Source: Asterella californica
Taxonomy: Eukaryota; Streptophyta; Marchantiopsida; Marchantiales; Aytoniaceae
Reading direction: 5' to 3'
NCBI GenBank assembly: GCA_036924285.1
Contig: JAYKYS010000012.1
Coordinates: 12,338,001 to 12,402,000 of the forward strand
DNA: 64,000 nt
Position 1 is the first letter of the stretch. Each line of letters opens with the position of its first letter. The translations under genes and the position numbers were made by a program. Shown here in pieces: positions 11,007 through 22,214 of this stretch. The notes below the pieces were generated by a model that worked only from the letters and a program-made list of their open reading frames with translations, was not told the DNA's origin and made no database searches.

Positions 11007-12573
11007 TGCCTAGATTAATTTATTATCTAAAGATTGATGGATGTGAAGTTTTTAACAACTTTGCACTTATAGTCTCGGTGGGAAATCTTTCTGCGTTAGA
11101 CTTATATGTTAAAACTGTTTTTGAGTTATACGTGTGCTTCTCCAAAGTTTCACAGTTCCGGGTTCACAGCTTCCGGATTTCACTGGCACGGTTCTGGCTT
11201 CACAACACAGTATGCCATGAAAGTCTATAAACAAAGAACATCTGGGCATAGCACCACGAAGAACCGGCTCGGGACAAGAGACTCCCAAGGTGTATTTAAT
11301 AAGAGGAGATTCAGGCGTAGGTACAGTCAGCTCTCATCAGTCAACCTATAAAAGTCTATGGGACCACCAACTACCTTTTCTTTGTCATAGACATTCCGAG
11401 CTTTTCAGTTCTGTCTTCACATTTCACAATATTTTAAACAAACATATCCTCAAAAGAGACTATAAATAATCTTAGAACTAATCATCTGACCCTATTTTCC
11501 CCCGGAACGTCCGCTTGTCCGTTTCCTCGGGCTGCCGCAAGACTCCATCAGCATGCATATTCACAAAGGATAAAACTAACCCGATGCGAAGCTAAACCAG
11601 CTAGGCACACTTTTCGAGATAAAAACTACAGTTTTAAGCTTAACAACTGGTATAGCGAGCAAAGACCCTTAGTCTGTTTAAGATTTACTTAAAGACAAAG
11701 GAGAGATATAGAAGTCCCTTATCGAGCAGTGTCGTCATACTGTAGCATCATTTCATGGATAATGAACAAGGAGCTAAGCTTGCAACGTAATTTGTGGTGA
11801 GTAATCCGAATGTAACCCAATTCTCTTTCGGGTTGCACAGGCGTTCCGTCCACCCCTCCGTCACTTAACCGTATGGTACTAAGACAAAAATAACCTAACA
11901 AACCCCACTCTTCCTTTCTCGACAATCGAGCAGAAAAGCATACGGTAGTGCTCAGGGAACGAGAAACAAGCCCGGGCCAAAGGTGATTCCGGAAGAGTTT
12001 ACTGCGCAGAGGCAAGCACCCACCAAACAGTTTACGTAGTCGCAGGTTACTTACACGGTTGGTCCAGACTCGAGCGCCGCCAAAGAGGAGATTTCGGATA
12101 ATGAAACGGATGCACGATATCCGCTACTCGTCGACTGCGCGCAAAAGTGCAAGAGAATATGGAAGGGAAAGCGAAATCCATTCCGCTCAATCACAAAACA
12201 AGAACGAAACAGAACAGGACTGACAGAGCGCCCGAATTTCACTCGTTGGCAGCCACACACAGAGCATGAATCAGCACATGGTAATGCCAAGCCGAAGTGA
12301 ACTCCAGAGTGGAATGGAAGAAGAGCTCACTGGCTATGTCTGGCCGAATGGCTGCCTGTTAGTTTCTTCCCTCCTCGCCGCTTGAGGAGAAGGGAAATCA
12401 GACCAAAGTGAGGAGAGAGTGAAATCGGGTGAGTGAGAGAGTGAAGTTGCGTATTCTACCAAGAGAAAACGAGAGAAAACGACGGCAGATTCGGCGGGAC
12501 TTTTCTGGTGCTGAATTCATCTCAGTTGAGTCTTCACAGAGTAGACCGACCGACGGACACACGGATAGGGGCT
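11007..12573. promoter_or_regulatory. Region upstream of FdC2, with solo leader at 11554
   Basis: It holds another exact TGCATATTCA (11554-11563). Minus-strand ORFs at 12015-11719 and 12290-12051 have no recognisable domain. The 150 nt before the FdC2 ATG are GA-rich and then GC-richer, as expected for a 5' untranslated region. No TATA box could be assigned with confidence. Confidence 0.35.
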
Positions 12574-14795
12574 ATGGCGACGAGTAATCTGCAAGCATTG
12601 TGGAACTCCTCGCTAGCAGTCTCCAGCGCAAGTGAGTCTATTTTTCTGGGTGCAATGCGGTTACGCGTTTATTTCCAAGTAGACTCTAGCGATCTCTGAG
12701 TGCTGCTGCAGCAGTTTCTCGCCTCCATGTATGTATCATCTCGTGCGTGTTGACGTCCTCATGGTCACTGCTCGAGAAATTTCCAGTTACAGGCGTGGTT
12801 TACCTTAGGAAGAAATGCGCAGTGTATACATGTACAGAGAGTGACTCTAGCACCGATTTGCCCAAGTGGGTATGGTGTTTAGGATGTGGAAGCGAGGTAG
12901 GAATTTCGGGCTGATCTGTTGGCCTTGGAAGTGTGGAACTGAAACTTTGATTGTCCTTGACATTCTGGGATCAAAGGGTGATGACATGCAAAGCTGGGTT
13001 CTTGACGGTCTGAATTCCTTCTGTGTAATTTGTCTGTTCGCAGCTCAATTTCGGACAAATGTGTTCACAAGGGGCGCCAATTATGCTACAGCTGCACGGT
13101 CGCTGGTTAGGGCGGAGTCAACAACTTCTTCTCCTTCTATAATTACTGAAGCGCGTGTTGCAGTAGGTGAAGAGGTTCCGCGCGGTTCAGCAATTCATTC
13201 TGTCACAGTCGTTGATCGGCAACGGGGTGTTACCCACAAGTTTGATGTGCCTGAGGTTGACATCGAGCTCAATATCCGAGTCTTGCAGCTAACTTTTTTT
13301 GCGATGACAGAGTTATGTGGGTCCTATTTAAGATGTTTTAGTTTGTGCTTGAAGACCTCGTTGAGGTGCTAACGCAGGAAAAGGCTTTTGATCTGCAGGA
13401 TCAGTACATTCTTCACACGGGTGAAGACCAAGGGAAAGAACTGCCTTTCTCTTGTAGGCATGGTAAGTAGCTCATATTATCTAGGTCCACTCAGCCGCTG
13501 GCCTTTTATTAACAATTAAATTCACCGGATGATTGAAGACATTTCCTTCCTTACAAGTGTGGTTTACATTAATTTCTGCTATGGGTCTATGGTCGAAAGG
13601 CTACGGCCTAATTCTTAAAGTGTACGCCTTCTGCTGTGGAACGTCTAGCGTTATGCTACTTCTAACCAGCAATAAGACGTACTGTTCGAGAACTAACATG
13701 ACAACTATCCTCCAAAGGAGCATGTGCTCTGCTTATACTCTACGGGCGGGCAGTCAATTGTGAAGAAGGCACTCTGGAAAAAAACTCCTTTGTTCCTTGG
13801 GAAGTTGAAAGTGGATATTGTTTATGGTGTGGTGTTAGGTTGTTGCACAGCGTGTGCCGTTCGTGTAAAGTCAGGACAGCTCTATCAGCCTGAAGCCTTG
13901 GGTATATCGATGGAGCTGAAGGAACAGGTACATCAAAAGGATTTGGTTCTAGCATTTGGTCATTATACATGAGGACATTTTTCCAGATTCTTACTGTAGT
14001 TAGAATTGGCAGGGAAACGAGTTTTACATAAAGGAGGGCGAACAAGTCCTTCACGGATTGTTTCTGATGCTGTCTCTGACCTGATTTTTGTCTTAATACC
14101 ATCGTATGGGTTTTGTTCTATGGTGCAGGGATATGCTTTACTCTGTGTAGGCTATGCTCTCTCTGATCTCGAAGTCGAAACTCAAGACGAGGATGAGGTA
14201 TAGAAAACAAACTATGGATCAAGTCACTAGAGTGCCACGTATTTGTAGCGCTTGTTCCTTTCTAGTATGACGGATGTTCGACTCACCACTACAAGTCGTG
14301 GTTCTGCAGGTATACTGGCTGCAGTTTGGTCGATACTTTGCTCGAGGGCCGGTGGTAAGTGCACAAACCTTTTGGATTGCTGATATTCCTCATACACTCT
14401 TCCATAAGCTGCACTGAAATTGCTTCCTGTTCATCGGGTTGTTCGTGCTCTCCAGTATAATAGTTGCTCTACTGTTTCTCCGGTATTGCACCATCGTAGC
14501 GAGGAATACAAGTAAAATTGAGAAATAAGATCAAACTGAGAAATAAAGAAAGAAAATCCAAGGTCAATCCAAGGTCATTTGTCTGTGTATCTGAGGTACA
14601 AAGCTCTTGCTGGAATGCAACTTGTATATTTCCATGTCCTGCGTGCTCTCTCCCACTACCTTTTCACTTACAATCGGTTAACCTTGTTGCGTTCTCTTAA
14701 GTTGAATGAGTATCTTTATAGTCACAGCTGTCTGCTGCCTGTATATGCAGGAGAGAGACGATTATGCCCTTGAGCTGGCAATGGCCGATGAGTAA
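12574..14795 (+). CDS. FdC2: Ferredoxin C2 (plastid 2Fe-2S ferredoxin)
   Basis: Seven exons: 12574-12631, 13044-13255, 13399-13462, 13839-13927, 14129-14197, 14310-14354, 14751-14795. The sum is 582 nt (193 aa), in phase throughout with GT-AG introns. Residues 1 to about 65 look like a plastid transit peptide (Ser/Thr/Ala/Arg-rich). Then comes the FdC2 core: VTVVDRQRG, DQYILH, and the cluster CRHGCCTACAVR (Cys109, 114 and 117; Cys113 is an extra Cys also known in plant FdC2), with the fourth ligand in ALLCVG (Cys147). The long C-terminal extension (DLEVETQDEDEVYWLQFGR, ending ALELAMADE) is diagnostic of FdC2 rather than of photosynthetic ferredoxins. In flowering plants FdC2 is a chloroplast electron carrier needed for normal chlorophyll content; its exact partners are not settled. 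Known plant FdC2 proteins are of similar length (about 180 aa). Exon 1 closely resembles the first exon of the neighbouring MPC2 gene. Confidence 0.93.
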
Positions 14796-15410
14796 TGTCT
14801 GCTGTGTGAGAAGAAGGTCATTCTGTGAGGGACAGGAAGAACTCTGTAGACTTTCCAGATGAGCTGACGGAGATGAGAGGCTCAGGTTTCTCACAGTAAC
14901 CAGTGAGGAAAGAGGTGAAAGATATCGAGTTTACTGTTAAGAGTACTTGGTGGTTTAAATTTTTGATCTGGTTTCGTAAGCAAGAAAGTGTTCTCGTGAG
15001 ATCTCTGCAAGAAATGTAGAAGTGAGTCAGATGTTGGTAGCGGTACAGTCAGTAGCAGTGCAGTCAACATGCCAGGGTATGGATATACTTGTCTTGTTAG
15101 TAAAATGGGAGATCGAAGGGTTGGTTCTTACACCATTGGCTGAAGACGCACATAAGTAAGTTAGAAATGGGAGCTATTTGTTACCTTGTAAGTTCAAAAT
15201 TACGAGCGGAGAGATTTCTGTATCATGCTATCCTTGTTAAAAACACTTTTTATTTCGATGTGTAGTTCCTGTTTGAAACCTTCAAGCAGGGAAACTAGAA
15301 GTCCAAGGGCAACCCGCGATTGCTAGTGTGCGCAAGAACTGCGCTCTCATGACGAGCGGTCCAAAGCGGAAGCTGTAATTAGAAACAGAGACAATGGTTG
15401 TGAAAGCCAT

Positions 15411-15447
15411 ACATTAATTACAATTAATTATAATTTGTAATTAATGT
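15411..15447 (+). repeat. Perfect 13-bp AT hairpin
   Basis: ACATTAATTACAA (15411-15423) pairs with TTGTAATTAATGT (15435-15447) around an 11-nt loop. It lies about 0.6 kb downstream of the FdC2 stop. A terminator-like role is not expected in plants, so a small foldback element is more likely. Confidence 0.7.
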
Positions 15448-17504
15448 AATTACATTACATTTGTATGTAAATGAAACTAGAATACAAAACATCTAACGCA
15501 TGCACTTATCCTGCGAGTCAAAAGTTCTGCCCTGTGCTGACTATCTGATTTTGTTCTGTTTTCCTAAACCTCTCATGTATATATAAGACTGAGTTCATAA
15601 CTAAGTGGTTCTAATGGAAGGTATTTATATGTTTCGTCTTGAATTTTTGCTACCTGTGTAAGAGTTCACGATGCGATTTAGTGGAGATACTGTTGTCTGC
15701 TTTTATTCACAGGTAAAGAGCATTCCATAATTCGAATATTCTAAAGGAAACTTGATGACACATTAACTATAAGATAACAGGTTGAACTTGTTTGGGGAAC
15801 TTTTCCAGCAATTCGCGACAGGTTAATCAACTTAAATTGACTTCCAGTTGAATAGTGGAGACATCACTAATCCTAAAGTTCTGGCGTAATATCAGTGTGA
15901 TAATGTTCCACTTCAAAATAAAGTGAAAACTGAGTACTCGATGTCAGTCAACAGATAAAGAATAAGAGTAGATGGAGGATATCTAACAGATGCTAAAATC
16001 TAATGAGAAGCATCTAAGAGCAAACCGTGATCGGATTTGGATAACTTAAAACACTACTCTCAGAAGACTAATGATGTAGTTAGCGACATTTATCAAAATG
16101 CCATTGCAAATGTATGTGACACCTTGTAGCGTCCAAGCAACTACAATACAAAGAAAATGGAAACGATGAAGCAGAGTAAACTGTTACGCCATGGCTCGAA
16201 CAGAAAACACCAACCTCATTTGTGCTTTTGCTATCATCCAACGAGAGGCAATTCAATTCTTTTCCTGTTCTCCCATTTAGCAAGAAGAATAATATTTTCC
16301 TTGGGAAGGGAAACTCCATAAATCCCGGAGGTTTAAGGAAGGTTCCACGTGTTCCCGCCCTCCTTTAAACAGCTTTCAGGGCACTAAAATAGACTCTAAA
16401 ACGACCGGCACTGAGAGGATTAGACGAGAGGTACTCCAAGGAGATAACCGGAATTTTAGGGAGTCCGGAAAAGTTGAGACAAGTTCCGCATCTCTCTAAC
16501 CTATTTTAGATTGCAGAACGAAACGACGGAATGAACAGCAGTAAGATAAAGTAATAAGTACAGTGAGCGAAATATGCATGCTGTATGAACTTATGGGGAA
16601 CTTTTGTTCTCTTAATTAATTATATAGGAAAAAATATATGTATTGAATAATAATTTTATACACCTCGTTTGGGATGCATATCATATCCATGCGCCTTCTT
16701 TACAAGAACCATAAAAATAAACATACTTTATCTAGATTAAAAACATAGTTTAAAATTTGCTAGTTTCACTTGAATCTTTCGTTTAAACTATAATATACCT
16801 GTAGAACTTTTATTCCAGAAGTTATCAATCTTTTCTTTTACGTTCTTTATTGGCTCTATTCTTGAGAGCCATTTGCATCGATATGAAACTCGGAGGTGGA
16901 AGTAATATAAATATAATATATCATTGGGAGTACAGGAACAGAGCACCTCGCGACTTATGAATGAGACCAGTTAAGCTTCTCGGACGTGTAAATAAAATAG
17001 AATAACTTCTGTAGAAAATATTTATTTATTTAGACTAAAGTAGTGTAGCAACCTTGTTTTGTTTATAATCTGATGGCTGTACCTTTGATGCCGTTGTATT
17101 GTGGGGGTTCAAAACCAGCGAAGCCAGAGGAATGTACCGGCGCAGGTGACAATCGTGGCGTTGTTCAGAGCGGAAAGCTGTTGGTGAGAACCCGTAGATT
17201 CTCGATATAATAAGAGAAAAGAAATGGAAGATATATATATTCAACACGGAAATTAGGAAAACTGGAAATTCCCCCGTGAGGTAGAACTCGTGCCGGGAAA
17301 TTACCCACGGCTTTGGTGCACCACCGGAAATTGTCAAATGAAATCCGCAGTCACTCCACTACTGTAAATACCGGACTTCCCTGAGCACAGCCGTACCGCA
17401 GTCACAGTCACCAACCAAGTTTGTGCTCGTTGAGGTCGGAATCCGCATGCACAACGGACAGTGAGGCCCCATGATGACTAAGAGTGGACCTATACATGCT
17501 ATAG

Positions 17505-17525
17505 TAGCCGCTATAGTAGCGGCTA
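17505..17525 (+). repeat. Small palindrome upstream of MPC2
   Basis: TAGCCGCTA, 3-nt loop, TAGCGGCTA, overlapping a direct repeat of GCTATAGTAG. It is about 300 nt before the MPC2 start codon. It could be a protein-binding site; function unknown. Confidence 0.5.
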
Positions 17526-17828
17526 TATTAAGTTAAGGCGGTCTGTGTCCGTCGACACGTAGGCGGGAGCCGCGGAACTCGGGAAGAAGAAGAGAAGGGA
17601 AGGTTTGGTTGGTCGGTCGGGACCGGAGTCACCGGACGGGAGACTGACAAGGAGCTCCCCAGAGGCCCGTTCACCTTTGATCGATCATACTTGGCAGGAG
17701 CTCCTCTTCTTCTTCTCGTGTTGCGGAAGGAGCATTAAGGGAGACGGAGAGGGAATTCAGCGACGAGTATTTGCGTTGGAATTGGGTGTTTGTTTCTTTG
17801 GTTTGTCTAATCGCTCGGGGTTACTGCT

Positions 17829-19256
17829 ATGGCAACCGGTAGATTGCAAGCGCTGTGGAACCACCCGGCAGGCCCGAAAACAAGTGCGTGTTTCTGTCCA
17901 AGCCCTCAGTTAGGCCGTACTACCGTCACTCGCAGTCTGGATCCTTTGCGCATCACTATCTTGACCGGTTATTTGATTGTTTACTACCAGACATCCTGCT
18001 TACCTGTGTGAATTTATATCTCGAGCTGGGTTATGCAGTTTGTAGCTTGGCGAGCGGTACTGTAGATCGGTCATCAGCTTTTCTTTGTCCCCTTGTCGTC
18101 ACTAGTATAACATTCGATCTGAGAAAGGTTGCTATACCTTGGATTGTTGTTGTTGACTGCATCACGTACACAAGACATAATGCTAAGACACAGGCCACAT
18201 TGGATTGTTAGAAATGTGGTAAACAAGTTATGGAGATCTAGCAACCACTGGCGCTCTGTCGAATCTTAGAACTTTTGTTTCTTAGCGGATGGTGACCATC
18301 GTTTTCATCTGCATTTGTGGGTGGGGTGTGGTCGCCTGTTGCAGTTCATTTCTGGGCGCCCACATTCAAATGGGGCATATCCATCGCTAACATTGCGGAC
18401 TTTGCTAAACCTCCGGAGATGATTTCATATCCACAGCAAACAGGTATGTGGCCGTTTTCTTAGCTGTTGTCTCTTTGTGTACAGCAGTCGGCCTGTTATT
18501 GAAGTCGATAATATCTTCTGTCAAGTGTTCAAGGGTTTCCTTGATGTTTCCAAGAAATGTGATCGTTTGTCTCTCACTGAATCTAAGCTCTTCACTAGGA
18601 GTTGTCACTAGGCTTATGCCGTGTAATCTGCGGGTCAGTTAATGCTGTTAATATACTCTTACCTCTATCTTGTAGCAATGGTTAACGGATTAGTGCCTTT
18701 TGTTGTGAATTTCCTGGACGACAGCTGTTACATGCACTGGAGTGATCTGGTCTCGCTACAGCATGGTCATTACCCCGGTATGCCCCTATTCTTTCTGTCG
18801 CCTGAGCGCAATTTGGTTTTGTGTGTCTGGTGTGCGTGAAGCAAAGCAGTAATCTGACTATGATTATCCTTCTTGGCCGGGTTAATTGCGGGCAACCACT
18901 GTACTAAAATCTGCCATTCTCGACGTATGAATATGTGATTATCCCTCTATTATCCTTCCTCGACGTATGAATATATATGAATATCCTTCTTTCTCGTTCC
19001 GTTTTGCAATCAATCAAATGTCACACCGTGAGCTTGTTGAAGAATCAGCCGACTGTCTTAGATAGCATGGTAGGTACGGTCGCCAACCTGCGGGGCTATT
19101 CTGAAGACTAGGTTACCTGTAAGTCTCGGATTCACAGCTTACTCATTTTCTGAAGTCTCGTGTATTTGCCTGTGGCAGAAAAACTGGAACTTGTTCACCG
19201 TAAACTGCCTGATGGCAGCGACAGGAATTTATCAGTTGTCTCGTAAACTTTCGTAA
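17829..19256 (+). CDS. MPC2: Mitochondrial pyruvate carrier, MPC2-type subunit
   Basis: Exons 17829-17883, 18345-18443, 18725-18777 and 19179-19256 join in phase to 94 aa. MPC proteins form a heterodimer in the inner mitochondrial membrane that imports pyruvate for the TCA cycle. The diagnostic core is intact: LQALWNHPAGPKT at the N-terminus, HFWAPTFKWGISIANIADF (amphipathic segment and first membrane helix), KPPEMISYPQQ, then VTCTGVIWSRYSMVITP and KNWNLFTVN with GIYQLSRK for the remaining helices. Plant MPC2-type subunits are about 105-110 aa with a charged tail; here the frame stops at LSRKLS. A GTAAGT donor overlaps the last codons (19253-19258), so splicing to a further short exon (for example from 19380) could supply a longer tail. 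I could not choose an acceptor with certainty. The start is fixed by the conserved N-terminus. Confidence 0.9.
18874..18934 (+). repeat. Dispersed repeat in MPC2 intron 3
   Basis: About 60 nt similar to 34269-34345 in a LIG6 intron. The shared words are GGGTTA.TTGCGGG, AAAATCTGCCATTCT and GACGTATGAATAT. The end motif GACGTATGAATAT recurs once more at about 18961-18975. Confidence 0.65.
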
Positions 19257-20772
19257 GTTCTTCGAACCTCCAACCGGGGAGTTAGAAGTTCGGTTTCTCG
19301 TTTGTTCTCTGCTTGGATCAGCGTCCTGCTTGAGGATGAGTGTAGCGAGTCCATTTACAGTAAGCGATGGTGACTTAGCATGCCTACGGAGAAGCAGAAG
19401 CCGAGTACAGGCATCGGCAGAGGGAATATGGGTATCAGCTAACTAGGAGTAAGGCTACTCCTAGCACTCGGGAAGGTGTTAAAATGTTTAACAGCGTTTT
19501 GATTATTCTTTTCTCGCATATAGGGGCATCTTGCAGTTACACACAGCATTTTAGATATAGTAAGCAGTACCACTGTAACTTTCTGGAACGTGAACGTGCA
19601 GACAGTGTACCGTAGTGAGATGACAGAAGATATGATGATCGCATCATCTATCCTGTCATCTTTACTACTGCAAGATTCTGTCATCTATACGCATCCTGTG
19701 ATGAGGCTGATTTACATATTCCAGCCTTTAGAGCGCTTTTGCGAAACTCAAGGGTTAATGTGTGTGATGTAGGCATGATTACGGAGGCGAGGCAGGAGCA
19801 GTCAAAGAGGTCGAGAAACAAGTTTCCTGAGGCTTCTTTGAGCAGCCTTTATTGCCTGTAAAGCGAGACGGTACCTAAGTGAGGTGTTCCCACGTCATGT
19901 TTTGCTGCGGCCCCCAGTTCATTCTGTACCTTTGGTTTCTCCGGGAACTGTCAGAGACAAGTCTTTCTTCCATTCTGATCTTTAGATCCAACTGTAAGTT
20001 ATCTTGTGTTGTTATCCAATAATGTTGTATCTGGAGCGGTGTTGCTCCCTGAAGCGTTTTACAGGTGGGTACAACATCAGCAAGTGTAAGTAAATAGTCA
20101 TCAGGATAGGTGGAATTGGACTGTCACTTGTAAAATGGACGTAGTTTGTTGTACTACTCCACTTATGTGAAATGATGAGTTTGATGCAAGTGGAGATTAC
20201 GATGGCGTTTGGAAGCACACCTGAACATCTTAATGGTATCCTTTCTAGCTTGAAAGCGCACAATTTTTCTCATGTGAGAAACTTAGGGAAGGAGCATAAC
20301 ATGAAGAAGCATCAGATTAGAGATAAGTTGCAGAGCGTTAGAGCGGTAAGGTCTGGAAACTATGAATCGACATGTGCCACCATAGTCGATTCACGTCAGT
20401 TCCACTTGGCAGTTCATCGCGATGAAAGGTAAAAGAAGCACTACCCTTTGAATGCTTTGTTCATACAGACCTATTCCTTTACGTGCAATGGTCGTTTACT
20501 GAGCACTGGTGAGAAGAAACGACCGAGCACTGGTGAGAAGGATATGTTTATAGCGCAATACAATTCGTGACAATTCTTGAAAGTTTCAGAAGCAGGCTCC
20601 ATTACTTTCGCACCTCTCCAAGAGGCGACTCTTGACTGTAGTTCCGATAGTATTCAAATCACGTGGCTGTGGGCTAACAAATGCGTTAAGGAGCAAACTC
20701 CACGTCTGCTTACCAAACAGATTTCATTCCACAGATGTGGAGATTACTAGACAGGTCAATGCCTACACAAGT
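19257..20772. other. Intergenic, no recognised gene
   Basis: Short ORFs only (for example 20172-20432, 86 codons, no motif). At about 20501-20540 an 18-nt word GAGCACTGGTGAGAAG is tandemly duplicated. Confidence 0.4.
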
Positions 20773-21059
20773 GCGCTGGAGTCTGAGTCTTCGTTATTAC
20801 TGAGTCTGAGTCTTCGTTATTACTGTATCCGAGAACTCCTTTACATCGTAATTTCTCTCTCCTGAACTCATTTCCAGACGATACTGGTAAATAGATGCGC
20901 TCCTTAACACTAACTAAACAGATCTCTTGCGCTGGAGTCTGAGTCTTCGTTATTACTGTATCCGAGAACTCCTTTACATCGTAATTTCTCTCTCTTGAAC
21001 TCATTTCCAGACGATACTGGTAAATAGATGCGCTCTTTAACACTAACTAAACAGATCTC
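20773..21059 (+). repeat. Tandem duplication of about 131 bp
   Basis: Copy 1 (20773-20926) and copy 2 (20929-21059) both begin GCGCTGGAGTCTGAGTC and end CTAAACAGATCTC, with only a few substitutions (for example CTCTCC versus CTCTCT). Copy 1 carries an extra internal 22-bp duplication of TGAGTCTGAGTCTTCGTTAT. The high identity implies a recent slippage or unequal crossover event. Confidence 0.9.
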
Positions 21060-21554
21060 ATGAAAACCGAGCAGCTTGCAAGCTGGAACTGGGGCAATTT
21101 GAGGCTTGCAGAAGTGACTGCTCCGAAGCTGTATGAATACTGCAGCACGTGATAACTGAAATCTACACATCAAGGCCTACTGCTGCTCCTAGCAGAGCCT
21201 GGTTGTATCTTCTCAGTTAACGTGTGCTTCTGTTTGTGCATTTTGCGTTGGGCGCGGTGATGATCAAGGGCAGGTGGAGAGAGCACTGCAATCCAATGTG
21301 AAATCGTACGGAGCTTGGTACCACCGTAAATGGATTATTGACTTTGGATTATCTTCTTTGGATCACGAATTTATGCTCTACTTAAATTGCTTCTGAAGAT
21401 AGACTCCAGAAATTTTCACGGATGGAATTATAGAAGGTGAGTTTAGGCAATGTCAAAGCCCTGTAAGGCACCAGGCTTCAGATCCATGAGTTGATCCCAC
21501 GAAGGCACTGGAGAGTTCCAGTTCAGCTACCACCCTTCGCGCTCCCGTGAAGGC
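21060..21554. other. Unassigned stretch
   Basis: No gene or repeat recognised. The left end of the MITE at 21558-21738 should lie here but cannot be found. Confidence 0.35.
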
Positions 21555-21557
21555 GCT

Positions 21558-21738
21558 GAGAGTTCCTGAAAGTGAAAAACACGGAAATGCTAGCTCTGAA
21601 GTATCTGGAGATGCTATATGCTGACGAATATAGAATTGGCACACTTGCGAAAATACAGTCGGAACTCAATTCTTATTACCGAACCAAACTGACATTGTCA
21701 GATAAGCACACTAAGGGTATAGTCGGAAGAGACCCTTA
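21558..21738 (-). mobile_element. Truncated Tourist-type MITE
   Basis: On the minus strand this matches 62975 to about 63160. The outer end is TTA (21736-21738) next to TAGTCGGAAGAGACCC (21720-21735), the same 16-nt terminal repeat as in the complete copy. Shared interior words include CTTAGTGTGCTTAT, GGTAATAAGAATTG, TTCGTCAGCATATAGCATCT and AGAGCTAGCATTTCCGTGT. The opposite terminal repeat is missing, so this copy is truncated or diverged. Confidence 0.8.
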
Positions 21739-22214
21739 GCCCGAGTGCTCCGAGTGTAAGCAAACTAACAAACAAAGACCATGGTTGGAAAAGCCTCGAA
21801 TCCGTATGCACCCCAATTCTCTTCATTCATTCAAGGATAAGGTTCAAAAGCAAAGTTGGTAGACCACTGAAAGAAGTTAAGGATGACTAGCAGGTAGCTA
21901 GGTTGTATGTAACGTGTCATGTTGCAGTCTTCTAGCCGGATTGATTGATGTCAACAGCTTATCCATAGTCTATTGTCATAAGTCCTACTGATAATTTGAA
22001 AGGACTATATATAATGCAACTAATTGAAGTTGACTGCTCCAACAAGGATGTGCAGGAATCCTGGAAAAGGCGACCTTGCACTATGTAGACTAAATTGCAG
22101 ACGACAAACCTGTATCCGTATCGTAGATGGAAAGCAGAACCTGTCAGTGGTAGTAGACTTCAGTTTTAAGTCTTCCCCCGTGAGGAGGTACAAAAGAGAG
22201 CTCTAGTCTTCATA
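21739..22214. other. Unassigned stretch
   Basis: No gene recognised; only short ORFs (22024-22206). Confidence 0.35.

Larger units (their letters stand above)
14796..17828. other. Intergenic FdC2-MPC2
   Basis: No gene recognised. Minus-strand ORFs at 16319-16080 and 17337-17035 lack domains. It contains two perfect small hairpins (15411-15447 and 17505-17525). The last 250 nt before the MPC2 ATG are GC-richer, purine-rich in part, and probably 5' untranslated. Confidence 0.5.

Noticed and set aside
11719..12290. Two minus-strand ORFs suggesting a divergent gene sharing a promoter with FdC2
   Set aside because: No recognisable domain, no in-phase splice connection, and the region is better explained as FdC2 upstream sequence.
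15411..15447. Transcription terminator for FdC2
   Set aside because: Hairpin terminators are bacterial; this is a nuclear plant gene and the hairpin is AT-only and 0.6 kb past the stop.
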